Of a stretch of DNA of 64,000 nt, positions 36,751 through 46,648 are shown in pieces. A program made the position numbers and the translations under genes. The stretch lies in contig NZ_CP095049.1 in assembly GCF_022919135.1 (NCBI RefSeq), positions 1,364,001 to 1,428,000 on the forward strand, in the 5' to 3' direction. Below the pieces are notes generated by a model that ran no database searches, was not told the origin of the DNA, and was given only the letters and a program-made list of their open reading frames with translations. Position 1 is the first letter of the stretch; every line of letters starts with the position of its first letter. This DNA is from Hymenobacter cellulosivorans. Its GTDB lineage: Bacteria; Bacteroidota; Bacteroidia; Cytophagales; Hymenobacteraceae.

Positions 36751-37530
36751 TTATTCGCCCCGGAACGTGGGTTTGCGCTTTTCGGTGAAAGCCGCCACGC
36801 CTTCCCGGTAGTCCGCCGATTCGCCGGCTGCTTGTTGGCAATCGGCCTCGTAGTCGAGCATTTCATCCAGCGTAGCGGTGCCAGCCTTGTTGAGCATGAG
36901 CTTGATCAGGCCAATGGATTTGGTAGGCGCCGAGGCATAGCGGGCAGCCAGGGTTGCCACCGCGGCATCCAGCTCGGCCGGCGCCACTACCTGGTTTACC
37001 AAACCCAGTCGCAGAGCTTCCTCCGCCGTGACCTTCGAGCCCAGGGTGCAGAGCTCAAAGGCCTTGAGCGTGCCTACCAGCCGGGGCAGAAAGTAGGATG
37101 AACCCGAATCTGGCACCAGTCCAATGTTGATAAATACCTCAATCAGGGAAGCTTCCGACGACGCCACCAGCACGTCGCAGGCTAGGGCCAACGAGCAGCC
37201 AGCTCCGGCCGCTACGCCGTTGAGCCGCCCGATGATGGGCTTGGGCAGGTTGCACATGGCCCGGATAATGGGGTTGTAGCGCTTGTGCAGGGTTTCGGCA
37301 AAGGAAAAATTGGCCTCGTCCTGGGTAGCCTTCAGGTCCTGCCCCGAGCAGAACGCCCGGCCGGCCCCGGTCAGCACCACCACCCGCACCGAAGCGTCTT
37401 CGGTTACGCGCTGCAAGGCATCCTGTAGCTCATAGCTCTGTGGGTTATTGAAGGCGTTGAACACCTCGGGGCGGTTCAGGGTAATGGTAGCAATGCCGTT
37501 CTGGACGTCGTAAAGCAGGCAGGTATACAT
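36751..37530 (-). CDS. Enoyl-CoA hydratase/isomerase, PaaG-like
   Basis: 259 residues from the ATG at 37530. Crotonase fold with oxyanion-hole motifs 'GAGRAFCSGQDLKATQ' and 'NGVAAGAGCSLALACDV', and the C-terminal 'SADYREGVAAFTEKRKPTF', which is almost the E. coli PaaG ending (SADYREGVSAFLAKR). PaaG isomerises ring-1,2-epoxyphenylacetyl-CoA to an oxepin in phenylacetate catabolism. No other paa genes are in the window, so a general enoyl-CoA isomerase role is also possible. It is 73 bases downstream of ispD. Confidence 0.88.
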   Translation of the reverse strand: MYTCLLYDVQNGIATITLNRPEVFNAFNNPQSYELQDALQRVTEDASVRVVVLTGAGRAFCSGQDLKATQDEANFSFAETLHKRYNPIIRAMCNLPKPIIGRLNGVAAGAGCSLALACDVLVASSEASLIEVFINIGLVPDSGSSYFLPRLVGTLKAFELCTLGSKVTAEEALRLGLVNQVVAPAELDAAVATLAARYASAPTKSIGLIKLMLNKAGTATLDEMLDYEADCQQAAGESADYREGVAAFTEKRKPTFRGE

Positions 37531-37603
37531 AGTAAGGAGTTCGGGTGGAAAAGACTGGGAAGCCGAAAAGTACGTCGAAGCCGGCAAATCTGCGGCCATA
37601 GAG

Positions 37604-38334
37604 CTACTGGCTGCTCTGCTCGGCCCGCAACAAGGCCTCGGCCACAATCAAATCTTCGGGCGTCGTGATTTTCAAATTGCGGTAGTCGCCGGGCACTAGG
37701 TAGATGGGCTGCAGGTCTTCCACCACGCTGGCGTCGTCGGTAAAGGTCGGTAGCTCGGGCAGCTGGTAGGCCCGGCGCAGCAGGTTCAGCTCGAAGCACT
37801 GCGGGGTCTGTACCAGGCGCAGGCGGCTGCGGTCCAGGGCGTAGGAGCCCTGCTGGGCCAGGCCACGCACCGAGTCTTTGGGTGCTACCGCCGCTACGGC
37901 CGCGCCGTGCTGAGCCGCCGCCCCAAACGTCTGCTCCAGCACTGCCGCCGATACCAGGGGCCGTACTCCGTCGTGCACCGCTACAATGCCGGCCGGAAAC
38001 TGCTTGAGCTCGGCCAGCCCGTTGCGCACCGATGCCCAGCGGGTTTCGCCGCCGGCCACCACCCGGTGCGGGATAGTCACCTGATGTTCGGCGCAAAGCT
38101 GTTCCCAAGTGGCAAACTGCTCGGCGGGCAGCACCACGATGCACTCGGCAATCTGCACGGCGGGGTCCATGAAGCGGCGCAGGGTGTGTAGCAGCACCGG
38201 GGCCCGAGCAGGTTGAGAAACTGCTTGGGCCGGTCGGCACCCATGCGCGAGCCGCTGCCGCCCGCCACCAAAATGGCGTAGCGCGGCACGGCCGCAGAGG
38301 AAGAAGAAACGGGAGAAGCGGAAGTCAAGGTCAT
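37604..38334 (-). pseudogene. ispD: 2-C-methyl-D-erythritol 4-phosphate cytidylyltransferase, frameshifted as read
   Basis: IspD makes CDP-methylerythritol in the MEP isoprenoid pathway. The N-terminal part from ATG 38334 contains 'YAILVAGGSGSRMGADRPKQ' and runs to 'FLNLLG'. The rest, in another frame, continues 'VLLHTLRRFMDPAVQIAEC' with the later signature 'VAVHDGVRPLVSA' and 'EDLIVAEALL'. The join near 38198-38206 reads GGGCCCCGGTG on the minus strand; one extra base would give G-R-P-V-L-L and an unbroken ~243-residue enzyme. As the pathway is normally essential, a sequencing error or recent mutation are both possible. Confidence 0.85.
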
Positions 38335-38387
38335 GAGAGGAAAAAGGCCCAAGCGTGGCCCGAAGGTACTTCTTTGCCCAAAAGAAA

Positions 38388-38418
38388 CGCCGGAGCCATT
38401 ACGAGAATGACTCCGGCG
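38388..38418. terminator. queA terminator
   Basis: A 13-bp stem with one G-U pair (38388-38400 with 38406-38418) and a 5-base loop, about 28 bases past the queA stop. Confidence 0.6.
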
Positions 38419-38445
38419 CAACCGGTTAGTGGCAACCTTTGCCGC

Positions 38446-39495
38446 CTACAGAATCAGCATGGCATCACCGTAGGTGAAGAACTTGTACTTCTCCTTAATG
38501 GCCGTCTGGTACGCCTCGATGAGGAATTCGTGGCCGGCAAAAGCGGAGGCCATCATCATCAGGGTGCTTTCGGGCATGTGGAAGTTGGTCAGCAGCGCGT
38601 TGGCAATCTTGAACTCGTGGGGCGGGAAGATGAACTTGTCGGTCCAGCCCTGATTTTCCTTCAGGCGGCTGTGCGCCGATACCGACGACTCCAGGGCGCG
38701 CATCGTGGTAGTACCCACGGCGCATACACGCTTCTTGGCGTCCAGGGCGCGGTTTACTACCACCGCCGACTCAGCCGGCACGATGAAGTTTTCCGAGTCC
38801 ATTTTGTGCTTGGTCAGATCTTCCACGTCCACGGGGCGGAAAGTGCCCAGACCCACGTGCAGGGTTACCGGTACTACATCAACGCCTTTGATTTCCAGGC
38901 GCTTCATTACCTCGCGGGTGAAGTGCAGACCAGCCGAAGGAGCGGCTACGGCTCCTTTGTGCTTGGCGTAGATAGTCTGGTAGCGCTCCTTGTCGGCGGG
39001 CTCGGCGTCGCGGGTGATTACCTCTCGGGGCAGGGGCGTTTCACCCAGGTCATTCAGGGCCTTGTAAAACTCCTCGTCGGAGCCGTCGAACAGAAACTTA
39101 ATCGTGCGGCCGCGCGAAGTGGTGTTGTCGATTACCTCGGCCACCATGTCGCTTTCGCCGAAGTAGAGCTTGTTGCCAACCCGAATCTTACGGGCGGGGT
39201 CGACGAGCACGTCCCACAGGTGGATTTCCTTATTGAGCTCACGCAGCAGGAACACCTCGATTTTAGCGCCGGTCTTTTCCTTGTTGCCGTAGAGACGCGC
39301 CGGAAACACCTGGGTGTCGTTCAGCACGAACACGTCACCATCAGAGAAATACTCAATGATTTCCTTGAACACGCGGTGCTCAATCTTGCCGCTGTCCCGG
39401 TGCAGAACCATCAGGCGAGATTCATCACGAGTTTTGGCCGGATGTTGCGCCAACAGGTTTTCAGGCAAGTCAAATTTGAACTCGGACAGTTTCAT
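38446..39495 (-). CDS. queA: S-adenosylmethionine:tRNA ribosyltransferase-isomerase
   Basis: 349 residues. It transfers and rearranges the ribosyl group of SAM onto 7-aminomethyl-7-deazaguanine in tRNA to make epoxyqueuosine. Family motifs: '[13 protein letters not shown]'-type N-terminus ('[23 protein letters not shown]'), '[14 protein letters not shown]', '[18 protein letters not shown]' and '[18 protein letters not shown]'. It has its own promoter box at 39544-39551 and a terminator before ispD. Confidence 0.97.
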   Translation of the reverse strand: MKLSEFKFDLPENLLAQHPAKTRDESRLMVLHRDSGKIEHRVFKEIIEYFSDGDVFVLNDTQVFPARLYGNKEKTGAKIEVFLLRELNKEIHLWDVLVDPARKIRVGNKLYFGESDMVAEVIDNTTSRGRTIKFLFDGSDEEFYKALNDLGETPLPREVITRDAEPADKERYQTIYAKHKGAVAAPSAGLHFTREVMKRLEIKGVDVVPVTLHVGLGTFRPVDVEDLTKHKMDSENFIVPAESAVVVNRALDAKKRVCAVGTTTMRALESSVSAHSRLKENQGWTDKFIFPPHEFKIANALLTNFHMPESTLMMMASAFAGHEFLIEAYQTAIKEKYKFFTYGDAMLIL

Positions 39496-39543
39496 GGGCT
39501 AACAAAGGCAATAGGAGGGGAATCTAACAAAATTTTGGGTTGG

Positions 39544-39551
39544 CAAAAGTA
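39544..39551 (-). promoter_or_regulatory. -7 box of queA
   Basis: TACTTTTG on the minus strand, 49 bases before the ATG. The surrounding 14-mer GGTTGGCAAAAGTA recurs exactly at 49379-49392, before the DUF2795 gene. Confidence 0.5.
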
Positions 39552-39696
39552 CGTACAATGGCCGGATAAATCGTTACTTTTCGCCCGAAAAGGTGAGAGG
39601 GTGAACCAGCCGAGCGTGAAGTGCTTGCTCCCTTCGCTCTAGCTCCGCGCTATCAGAACGCCACACCCGCTATTTTACTATATCCAGATTCCCTTT

Positions 39697-40956
39697 ATGA
39701 AAACGCTGCGCCTGACTCTGGAAAGCTTCCGCTTCGCGTGGCAAGCCCTCAAATCCAATCTGCTACGCACGGTTCTGTCCCTGCTCGGCGTTACGGTGGG
39801 TATCTTCGCCATTATTGCCGTGTTTGCCGTCGTCGACTCGCTCGAAGCCAACGTGCGCAAAAGCATGAGCTTCGTGGGCGACAAGGTGATTTATGTGGGC
39901 AAATGGCCCTGGTCCTTTGGGGGCGAATATCCGTGGTGGAAATACTTCAACCGGCCCGTGCCCACGGTGCGCGAGTTCCGGGAGTTACAGAAGAACCTGG
40001 GCCCTAACAACAAAGGCGTCGCTATTTTCGGAGCCGTGGGCGGCAGTGTGCTCAAGTCTGGCAGCAACAGCGTGGCCGACTGCGCCCTGCAGGGTGTCAG
40101 CTTCGACTACCGCAAAGTATCCGACGTGCCCATTGCCGAAGGTCGCTACTTCACCTCGCAGGAAGTAGATGCGTCGCGCAACGTGGCCATTATCGGGGCT
40201 ACCATCGCCGAAAACCTTTTCCCAAACGGGAATGCTCTGGGCCGGGAGTTCAGCGCCAAGGGCCGTAAGTTCGTGGTTATCGGGGTAATGCAGAAGGAAG
40301 GTAAGAAGCTGCTCGATACGCCCAGCAACGACACCAACTGCCTGATTCCCTTTGGGATGTTTACCAAAATGTTTGCCCTGAATACCGGCGGCATGACCGG
40401 CGTGACGCCCACCATTGCCATCAAGGGCTCCGACGATGACCCCGGCCTGCTCGACCTGGAGTATGAGCTGCAGGGCGTGATGCGCAACATCCGGGGCCTC
40501 AAGCCGCGGCAGGAAGACAACTTCGCCCTGAACCGTCCCGAAATGCTGGCCAACGCTATTACTCAGCTCTTTTCCATCATTGGCATTGCCGGTGCCGTCA
40601 TCGGCTCGTTTGCCATGCTGGTGGGTGGTTTCGGCATCGCCAACATCATGTTCGTGTCGGTGAAGGAGCGCACCAATATTATCGGGATTCAGAAGTCGTT
40701 GGGGGCCAAGAACTTCTTTATTCTGTTTCAGTTTCTTTTCGAAGCCGTTTTTCTGTGCTTAATTGGCGGCGCGGCTGGCATCTTTCTGGTATTCCTCATC
40801 ACGATGATACCGCAGGATTCGCTACCGTTGTTCTTATCGGCGGGCAATATTGCGCTGGGGCTTACGGTGTCGGTGGTAATTGGAATGTTGGCCGGAATTG
40901 TGCCGGCCGTAATGGCGTCTAACCTGGACCCCGTGGACGCCATCCGTTCCAAATAA
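39697..40956 (+). CDS. ABC transporter permease, MacB/FtsX type
   Basis: 419 residues. One N-terminal membrane helix ('NLLRTVLSLLGVTVGIFAIIAVFAVVDS') precedes a large periplasmic domain (about 45-285, MacB_PCD type). Three C-terminal helices of the FtsX domain follow ('VGGFGIANIMFVSVKERTNIIGIQKSLGAK', 'NLDPVDAIRSK' at the end). Such permeases work with an ATPase of the LolD/MacB class to drive mechanotransmission, not bulk transport. The cognate ATPase is not adjacent. It diverges from queA across about 200 bases. Confidence 0.92.
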   Translation: MKTLRLTLESFRFAWQALKSNLLRTVLSLLGVTVGIFAIIAVFAVVDSLEANVRKSMSFVGDKVIYVGKWPWSFGGEYPWWKYFNRPVPTVREFRELQKNLGPNNKGVAIFGAVGGSVLKSGSNSVADCALQGVSFDYRKVSDVPIAEGRYFTSQEVDASRNVAIIGATIAENLFPNGNALGREFSAKGRKFVVIGVMQKEGKKLLDTPSNDTNCLIPFGMFTKMFALNTGGMTGVTPTIAIKGSDDDPGLLDLEYELQGVMRNIRGLKPRQEDNFALNRPEMLANAITQLFSIIGIAGAVIGSFAMLVGGFGIANIMFVSVKERTNIIGIQKSLGAKNFFILFQFLFEAVFLCLIGGAAGIFLVFLITMIPQDSLPLFLSAGNIALGLTVSVVIGMLAGIVPAVMASNLDPVDAIRSK

Positions 40957-40997
40957 GTCACTAGGCAGGGTATTCTGAAGCAGCGGGTTAGGCTATT

Positions 40998-41060
40998 GTT
41001 AACAAATTGTTAACTTGCACGCCCCAATTTTTAGTCGCCCTGTTTCCGCGGGGCGGCTTT
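40998..41060 (+). promoter_or_regulatory. Palindromic promoter-like element followed by a short hairpin
   Basis: GTTAACAA-a-TTGTTAAC at 40998-41014 is a perfect 17-base dyad. It overlaps TAACTTGC, one base from a TAnnTTTG box. Right after, CGCCC and GGGCG (about 41035-41054) can pair ahead of a TTTCTTTT run. This may be a terminator for the ABC permease or an attenuator in the leader of the LOG gene at 41165. Confidence 0.4.
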
Positions 41061-41164
41061 CTTTTGCCCTCCACTCTCTTTAATTTTTTTCACTAGCGGG
41101 TCAGCTGTACCGCTACGGGCAACGTCGTTGCCTCCGGCTGACCCTGCAATTCCCATGTGTAGCC

Positions 41165-42027
<863 letters not shown>

Positions 42028-42048
42028 GCCTGCAATAATACCGCGAAG

Positions 42049-42076
42049 AAAGCCGGACTCAGGTCCGGCTTTTTTT
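42049..42076 (+). terminator. Terminator of the LOG-family gene
   Basis: AAAGCCGGAC (42049-42058) with GTCCGGCTTT (42063-42072), loop tcag, followed by more T. Confidence 0.85.
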
Positions 42077-42176
42077 ATGCTTGACTGTTCGGGCTAGCTC
42101 CCGTGGTTGCGACCCAGAAAGGAGGGAAGTACCGACCGGCGGCAACAATTTCGAACCGGGCTGCTTTCTTTACTGC

Positions 42177-43343
42177 GTGAAGCCAGACTTTGACTACTTA
42201 CTCGCCGGAGGCGGCGCCGCGGGCCTGAGCCTGGCTTACCACATCAGCCGAGAGCCCCGGCTGCGCAATCAGCGTGTAGTGTTAATAGAGCCGGCCGCTA
42301 AAGACCAAAATGACCGAACCTGGTCGTTCTGGACCGCTGCGCCCACCCTCTTCGACTCAATTGTGGCGCACGAGTGGCCGCAGCTGGCATTTCGGAGTCC
42401 CACCTTCGAGCAGATATTTAAGCTACAGCGCTACCGCTACAAGATGATTCGGGGGCTGGACTTCTACCGGTTTGTACGGGCTGAGCTGGCCCAGAATCCG
42501 CAGTTTACCTTTGTCCAAGCATCGGTTGAAACCCTAACAAACACTCCAGAGGGCGTTACGGCCACTACTACGGCCGGTACCTATACGGCCCGCTACGCCT
42601 TCGATAGTCGGCCGCCGCAGCTGGCCAAACAGCCCGAGAAACACCGGTATCTGTTGCAACACTTCGTGGGGTGGGAGGTCGAGACCGAGCACGACGTATT
42701 CGACCCCACCACGGCTGAGTTCATGGACTTTCGGGGGCCGCAGCAGCAGGAAGCCCGGTTTATTTACGTGCTGCCATTCGGTCCGCGTAAGGCGCTGGTT
42801 GAGTACACGCTATTTTCCGAAGAGCTGTTGCCCAAGGCTGAATACGAAGCAGCCCTTGATGACTACCTGCGCACCACACTAGGGCTGGCCTCTTACCGCC
42901 GGCTCAGTGAAGAAGTTGGGGCTATTCCCATGACTGACCACCGCTTGTCTGCTCAGGCCGGCCCGCACATTATCAACCTGGGCACCCGCGCCGGGCGGGC
43001 CAAACCCAGCACGGGCTATGCCTTCATGCGGATTCAGGAGCATAGTGCCCGATTGGTACAAGCCCTGGCTGCCACCGGCCAGCCGCCCCAAAACCTTACT
43101 GGCGACCAGCCCCAATTCCACCTCTTCGATACGCTGCTGCTGGACATTATGAAACGCCGCGGTGAACTGACCCGCGACATTTTCACGGAGTTGTTCCAAC
43201 GCAACCCCGTCGAGCGAATCCTGAGTTTCTTGGATGAGCAGACGGGGTGGCACGACAACTTCCGCATCATGAATTCTGTGACGCCCTGGCCATTTTTGCA
43301 ATCTATCTGGCACGTATTGCGCGGTCGGCCGGGCCAACGGTAG
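42177..43343 (+). CDS. Lycopene beta-cyclase (CrtY/CrtL family)
   Basis: 388 residues from GTG 42177, which directly precedes the flavin-binding 'DYLLAGGGAAGLSLAYHIS'. Family features: 'DRTWSFW' after the first strand, 'FMDFRGPQQQEARFIYVLPFG', 'ALVEYTLFSEELL' and the C-terminal 'GTRAGRAKPSTGYAFMRIQ'. It would convert lycopene ends to beta-rings, consistent with the pink-red pigmentation of this kind of organism. No other carotenoid genes are adjacent. Confidence 0.9.
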   Translation: MKPDFDYLLAGGGAAGLSLAYHISREPRLRNQRVVLIEPAAKDQNDRTWSFWTAAPTLFDSIVAHEWPQLAFRSPTFEQIFKLQRYRYKMIRGLDFYRFVRAELAQNPQFTFVQASVETLTNTPEGVTATTTAGTYTARYAFDSRPPQLAKQPEKHRYLLQHFVGWEVETEHDVFDPTTAEFMDFRGPQQQEARFIYVLPFGPRKALVEYTLFSEELLPKAEYEAALDDYLRTTLGLASYRRLSEEVGAIPMTDHRLSAQAGPHIINLGTRAGRAKPSTGYAFMRIQEHSARLVQALAATGQPPQNLTGDQPQFHLFDTLLLDIMKRRGELTRDIFTELFQRNPVERILSFLDEQTGWHDNFRIMNSVTPWPFLQSIWHVLRGRPGQR

Positions 43344-43842
43344 GGTAGCCCCCAGGGCAGTGTGAGCAGCGCCTGTCGATGGTAAAATCAGCACAGGTAC
43401 TTATCTTTTTTGCTATTCAGGCAAAAATAAATCAGCCTTGGATACAAAATGTGGTGGCTGGTATAGTGCTGTTTATAAGTGGTTTATTACAAGTAATTGT
43501 TGAGCTTTAACTGTTGGTAAATACTCTTTGCAAAACATTCTGTTTAAAGTTTTGTCTACTAAACTTAAACAAAACAACCCGCGTAGCGTAAGCATGCAGC
43601 CAGGATATAGCTTTTGTGATGACCTTACGGAGTAGTCACTAATTGCAAATCCATAAGCCCTGCCGCTTACGTATGATTACTTGCTTGAGGGGTATTTGCC
43701 TGAAAAGCAGGTTGCTGAAGAATAAGTAGCGTTTTACCTGCCTGGTGAACGAAATGCAGATTTTCGTCCTAGCAGTCCCTTCCGATAAAGAAGACGCGTG
43801 ATTTCACCGCGTCGGAGTTTATAAACCCTAATTACCTTTTGT
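43344..43842. other. AT-rich intergenic region with an 11-bp dyad
   Basis: About 500 bases without a credible gene, markedly more AT-rich than the flanks. At 43541-43571 TGTTTAA(A)GTTT and AAACTTAAACA form an 11-bp inverted repeat with one bulged A and an 8-base spacer. It could be an operator or hairpin. The promoter of the gene at 43843 should lie here. Confidence 0.45.
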
Positions 43843-44274
43843 ATGCTGCACGTTTCCGCGCTGGTAGGCTTTGCCTTGTTGTTTGCTGGACCAAGTGCTC
43901 TGGCCCAGACCTTGGTCAGCACCGATGCTGATAAGGATTTCGGTGCTGAAGCCTCCACCCGGCTGAATTGCCAGCCCCTGGCCGGGCAGGTAACGGATGT
44001 CAATGGTTTGCCGGTCATTGGTGCCACGTTGTTCCTGAAAGGGACCTCTAATGCCTACATCACCGATGAAAAGGGCAATTTCGAGATTACGGCACCTGTT
44101 TCTCAAAAGCAGATAGTGGCCGTAGAAGCCGCCGGATACTTGCCTTCCCTCATCACGCTGACTACCTGCAAGCTGCCTGACATCGTGTTGGAGCGCGACC
44201 CAACCGTGCGAATCAAGCGAAGCGGTAAAAAGGCGGGCCAGATAGTACGCTATGGCGATGCCTACCGGCAGTAG
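43843..44274 (+). CDS. Secreted protein with carboxypeptidase-regulatory-like domain
   Basis: 143 residues with a signal peptide ending 'SALAQ'. The central domain 'PLAGQVTDVNGLPVIGATLF' and 'YITDEKGNFEITAPVSQK' is the CarboxypepD_reg-like beta-sandwich found at the N-terminus of TonB receptors, here free-standing. The tail is basic ('IKRSGKKAGQIVRYG'). It might be a receptor fragment or a stand-alone periplasmic module; no barrel follows. Confidence 0.8.
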   Translation: MLHVSALVGFALLFAGPSALAQTLVSTDADKDFGAEASTRLNCQPLAGQVTDVNGLPVIGATLFLKGTSNAYITDEKGNFEITAPVSQKQIVAVEAAGYLPSLITLTTCKLPDIVLERDPTVRIKRSGKKAGQIVRYGDAYRQ

Positions 44275-44628
44275 CTTCTATATGCTGGATTTGGTAATAA
44301 TCCGAGGTAAGCTTAACGCCAATAAATGAGCGAGTTTACTACAAGGTTCGATTAATGCAATTAATATAGCCCTGGCTCTATTTTGATGATATATCATCAG
44401 CCAAGGCCGAAATGCAGCTCGACAGTAGCAAATTCCTTGCATTCCGCCTCAAAAAACCGGTTTTCTTCTAAAGAGGGATAAGTTCCCTTTAACGAGTGAT
44501 TCCTCACTTTCGCCGAATAGTAATAAATGAAGCAGATTATTCATTCTACATTTCGGAGTTCAAAATCATTTGTTGGTTTTGTCCTAATTATTGAGCAGCT
44601 AGGTCTGCTCTGACCTCCCTTTCGCCTA
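44275..44628. promoter_or_regulatory. Leader region with three palindromes upstream of the cytochrome/globin run
   Basis: 354 bases without a gene. Palindromes: ATTAAT-gca-ATTAAT at 44351-44365, the perfect 16-mer TGATGATATATCATCA at 44384-44399, and AAAACCGGTTTT at 44453-44464. The clustering in front of a same-strand set of redox genes suggests operators. The cognate regulator is not identifiable. Confidence 0.4.
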
Positions 44629-45018
44629 ATGGATACACGTATACCCTCGTTGCCGACCCGGGCTTTTGCCGGGGCCGTCCTACTTTTTCTTGCCTTTGCC
44701 ACTGCCTGTACCTATACCAAAGGGGAGGAGCCCAGCCCGTGTACTGACACGACGCCCGTAACCTACCAGGCCGTTATTTCTCCCATTTTCGATGCCAACT
44801 GCCGGGCTTGTCATGGCAGTGGAGTATACCAGCAGTTGGGTGGCGGTAACGACTACAGCACCTACCAGGGAATCAAGAATCAGTCGGCTTCGCTTATTCT
44901 GGGCTGCATTCAGCACCAGCCCGGGTATAATCCTATGCCCAAGGGGCTTGCTAAGATTTCCCCTTGCGACATAGCCAAGATCAAGGCTTGGATTGAAGCT
45001 GGCCAGCCCAACAACTAG
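44629..45018 (+). CDS. Lipoprotein c-type cytochrome domain
   Basis: 129 residues. Hydrophobic signal with lipobox FATAC (Cys27), then a single heme-c site C58-R-A-C61-H62 in 'FDANCRACHGSGVYQQL'. A likely axial Met is in 'YNPMPKGLAKI' (Met103), and 'IKAWIEAGQPNN' is the typical terminal helix. Two further Cys (93 and 113) may form a disulfide. Probably a membrane-anchored electron carrier in the periplasm. First of five closely spaced genes on the plus strand. Confidence 0.88.
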   Translation: MDTRIPSLPTRAFAGAVLLFLAFATACTYTKGEEPSPCTDTTPVTYQAVISPIFDANCRACHGSGVYQQLGGGNDYSTYQGIKNQSASLILGCIQHQPGYNPMPKGLAKISPCDIAKIKAWIEAGQPNN

Positions 45019-45093
45019 CGCGTGGCTACCTGCGGAGTACCGCCTACTGCCCCGCCCGACTCAATTCCTTCTCGCTGCTTATGCCCCCTTTCC

Positions 45094-45693
45094 ATGAAGA
45101 GGCTCGTGTCCTTAGTGCTTATTCCGTTGCTTTTAGCGGCCGCTCCGGCCAGCTTTGGGCAAGGCAAATTCATGACCAAGACGGGCCGGGTTACCTTTTT
45201 CTCAACCAGCATCATTGAGGATATTGAGGCTATTAACAACGCAACGGCGGCAGTCATTGACCTTAATACCAGTCAGTTAGCTTTTTCGGTGCCGATTAAA
45301 GATTTCACGTTCAAGCGCACCCTGATGCAGGAGCACTTCAACGAGAACTACATGGAATCGGGCAAATACCCGCGGGCCACCTTTACGGGCCATTTTGTCG
45401 GTCTCGATGGGACTGTTCTGGGTACGGCGGGAGCTCACCAAGTGAAAGCGGAAGGCGACTTAACCCTGCACGGCGTGACGCATCATGTCACGGTGCCCGG
45501 CACACTGGAAATGAAAAACGGTCAGCTCCAGGCCTTCGCCTTGTTTAGCGTGGCGCCGGCCGATTACGGGATTGAAATTCCGCTGCTGGTGCGCGAGAAC
45601 ATTGCCAAAATAGTAAGCATCCGGGTGATTCTGATTGGGGACCCGGTGAGCGGCTCGGCCGCTCCCGTTTCGCGCTCAGCTTCTCCTAACTAA
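45094..45693 (+). CDS. YceI-family lipocalin-like periplasmic protein
   Basis: 199 residues from the ATG at 45094, start of a signal peptide ending 'ASFGQG'; the frame opens earlier at 45022 without similarity. The YceI pattern is clear: 'TGRVTFFSTSIIEDIEAINN', 'FKRTLMQEHFNENYMESGKYPRATF', 'DLTLHGVTHHVTVPGTL'. YceI proteins are beta-barrels that bind polyprenoid or other amphiphilic ligands in the periplasm. It follows the cytochrome gene by 75 bases and precedes the DUF5777 gene by 23. Confidence 0.93.
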   Translation: MKRLVSLVLIPLLLAAAPASFGQGKFMTKTGRVTFFSTSIIEDIEAINNATAAVIDLNTSQLAFSVPIKDFTFKRTLMQEHFNENYMESGKYPRATFTGHFVGLDGTVLGTAGAHQVKAEGDLTLHGVTHHVTVPGTLEMKNGQLQAFALFSVAPADYGIEIPLLVRENIAKIVSIRVILIGDPVSGSAAPVSRSASPN

Positions 45694-45716
45694 TTTTCTA
45701 ACACGGGGTTACCCAT

Positions 45717-46628
45717 ATGACAACACTTCAACGCACGGGTTCTTTTTTCTTTGGTTTGGCAGTTCTCCTGCTATTGGCGCCGGTAGCACACGCTCAGACC
45801 GACCTGCTGGGGCAGCTTGAGAAAGAGACAGTTGATCCGCAGAAGCGCGAGGTAGTGGCGGCTACTTTCAAAGGCACGCACATCATCAATTCGCAGTCGG
45901 TAGAAAACCCTGGGAAGGGCACAATGGCCTTTTTGATTCAGCACCGCTTCGGTACGCTGAACAGCGGAGCCTACAACTTCTTTGGCCTCGACCAAGCCGT
46001 GCTGCGTTTGAGCTTCGAGTACGGACTGACCAGCCGCTTAGCAGTCGGTGTGGGCCGCAGCTCCCAGGAAAAAACGTACGACGGGTTCGTGAAGTACCGG
46101 GCCATTCAGCAGTCGACCGGGGCGCGGGCTATGCCGGTTTCGGTGACGCTTTTTGCCTCCACGGCCATTAACACGCTGAAGTTTAACGCCTCGCCTGACC
46201 AGCAACGGACGACTGCTTCGCGGATGACATACGCGTACCAGGCTCTGATTGCGCGCAAGTTCAGCCCCGAGTTGTCGATACAACTCATGCCGACCCTTAT
46301 TCACCGCAACTACGTGGCCACGGCCCCCGAGGAAAACGATGTGTATGCCCTGGGCGGGGCTCTGCGCCAGAAGATTACCAAGCGCACGGCCCTGACGGCC
46401 GACTACTACTATCTGTTTCCGGGAAATACGGCTTCCAATTTCCGCAATGCTCTGGGGTTAGGCGTCGACCTGGAAACCGGTGGACACGTCTTTCAGCTGC
46501 ACGTGACCAACTCGCTGGGCATGACCGAGAAGTTCTTTGTGCCCGAAACCACCGGCAAGTTTTTCTCCGGCGACCTGTATTTCGGCTTCACGGTGGCCCG
46601 CAACTTCACGGTTCGGCCCCAGATTTAA
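45717..46628 (+). CDS. DUF5777 family outer-membrane beta-barrel protein
   Basis: 303 residues. Signal peptide ends 'VAHAQ'. The motif 'ATFKGTHIINSQSVENPGKGTMAFLIQHRFGTLNSG' is the conserved start of DUF5777. Alternating strands with aromatic girdles follow ('GLTSRLAVGVGRSSQEKTYDGFVKYR') and end in 'LYFGFTVARNFTVRPQI'. Function unknown; likely an outer-membrane barrel that works with the preceding YceI and cytochrome. Confidence 0.88.
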   Translation: MTTLQRTGSFFFGLAVLLLLAPVAHAQTDLLGQLEKETVDPQKREVVAATFKGTHIINSQSVENPGKGTMAFLIQHRFGTLNSGAYNFFGLDQAVLRLSFEYGLTSRLAVGVGRSSQEKTYDGFVKYRAIQQSTGARAMPVSVTLFASTAINTLKFNASPDQQRTTASRMTYAYQALIARKFSPELSIQLMPTLIHRNYVATAPEENDVYALGGALRQKITKRTALTADYYYLFPGNTASNFRNALGLGVDLETGGHVFQLHVTNSLGMTEKFFVPETTGKFFSGDLYFGFTVARNFTVRPQI

Positions 46629-46648
46629 TCTATCCTTCTTTTCTGGTT

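Noticed and set aside
43344..43842. Structured RNA (RNase P, tmRNA, riboswitch) in the long spacer
   Set aside because: No conserved core of any of these was visible; only the dyad at 43541-43571 stands out.
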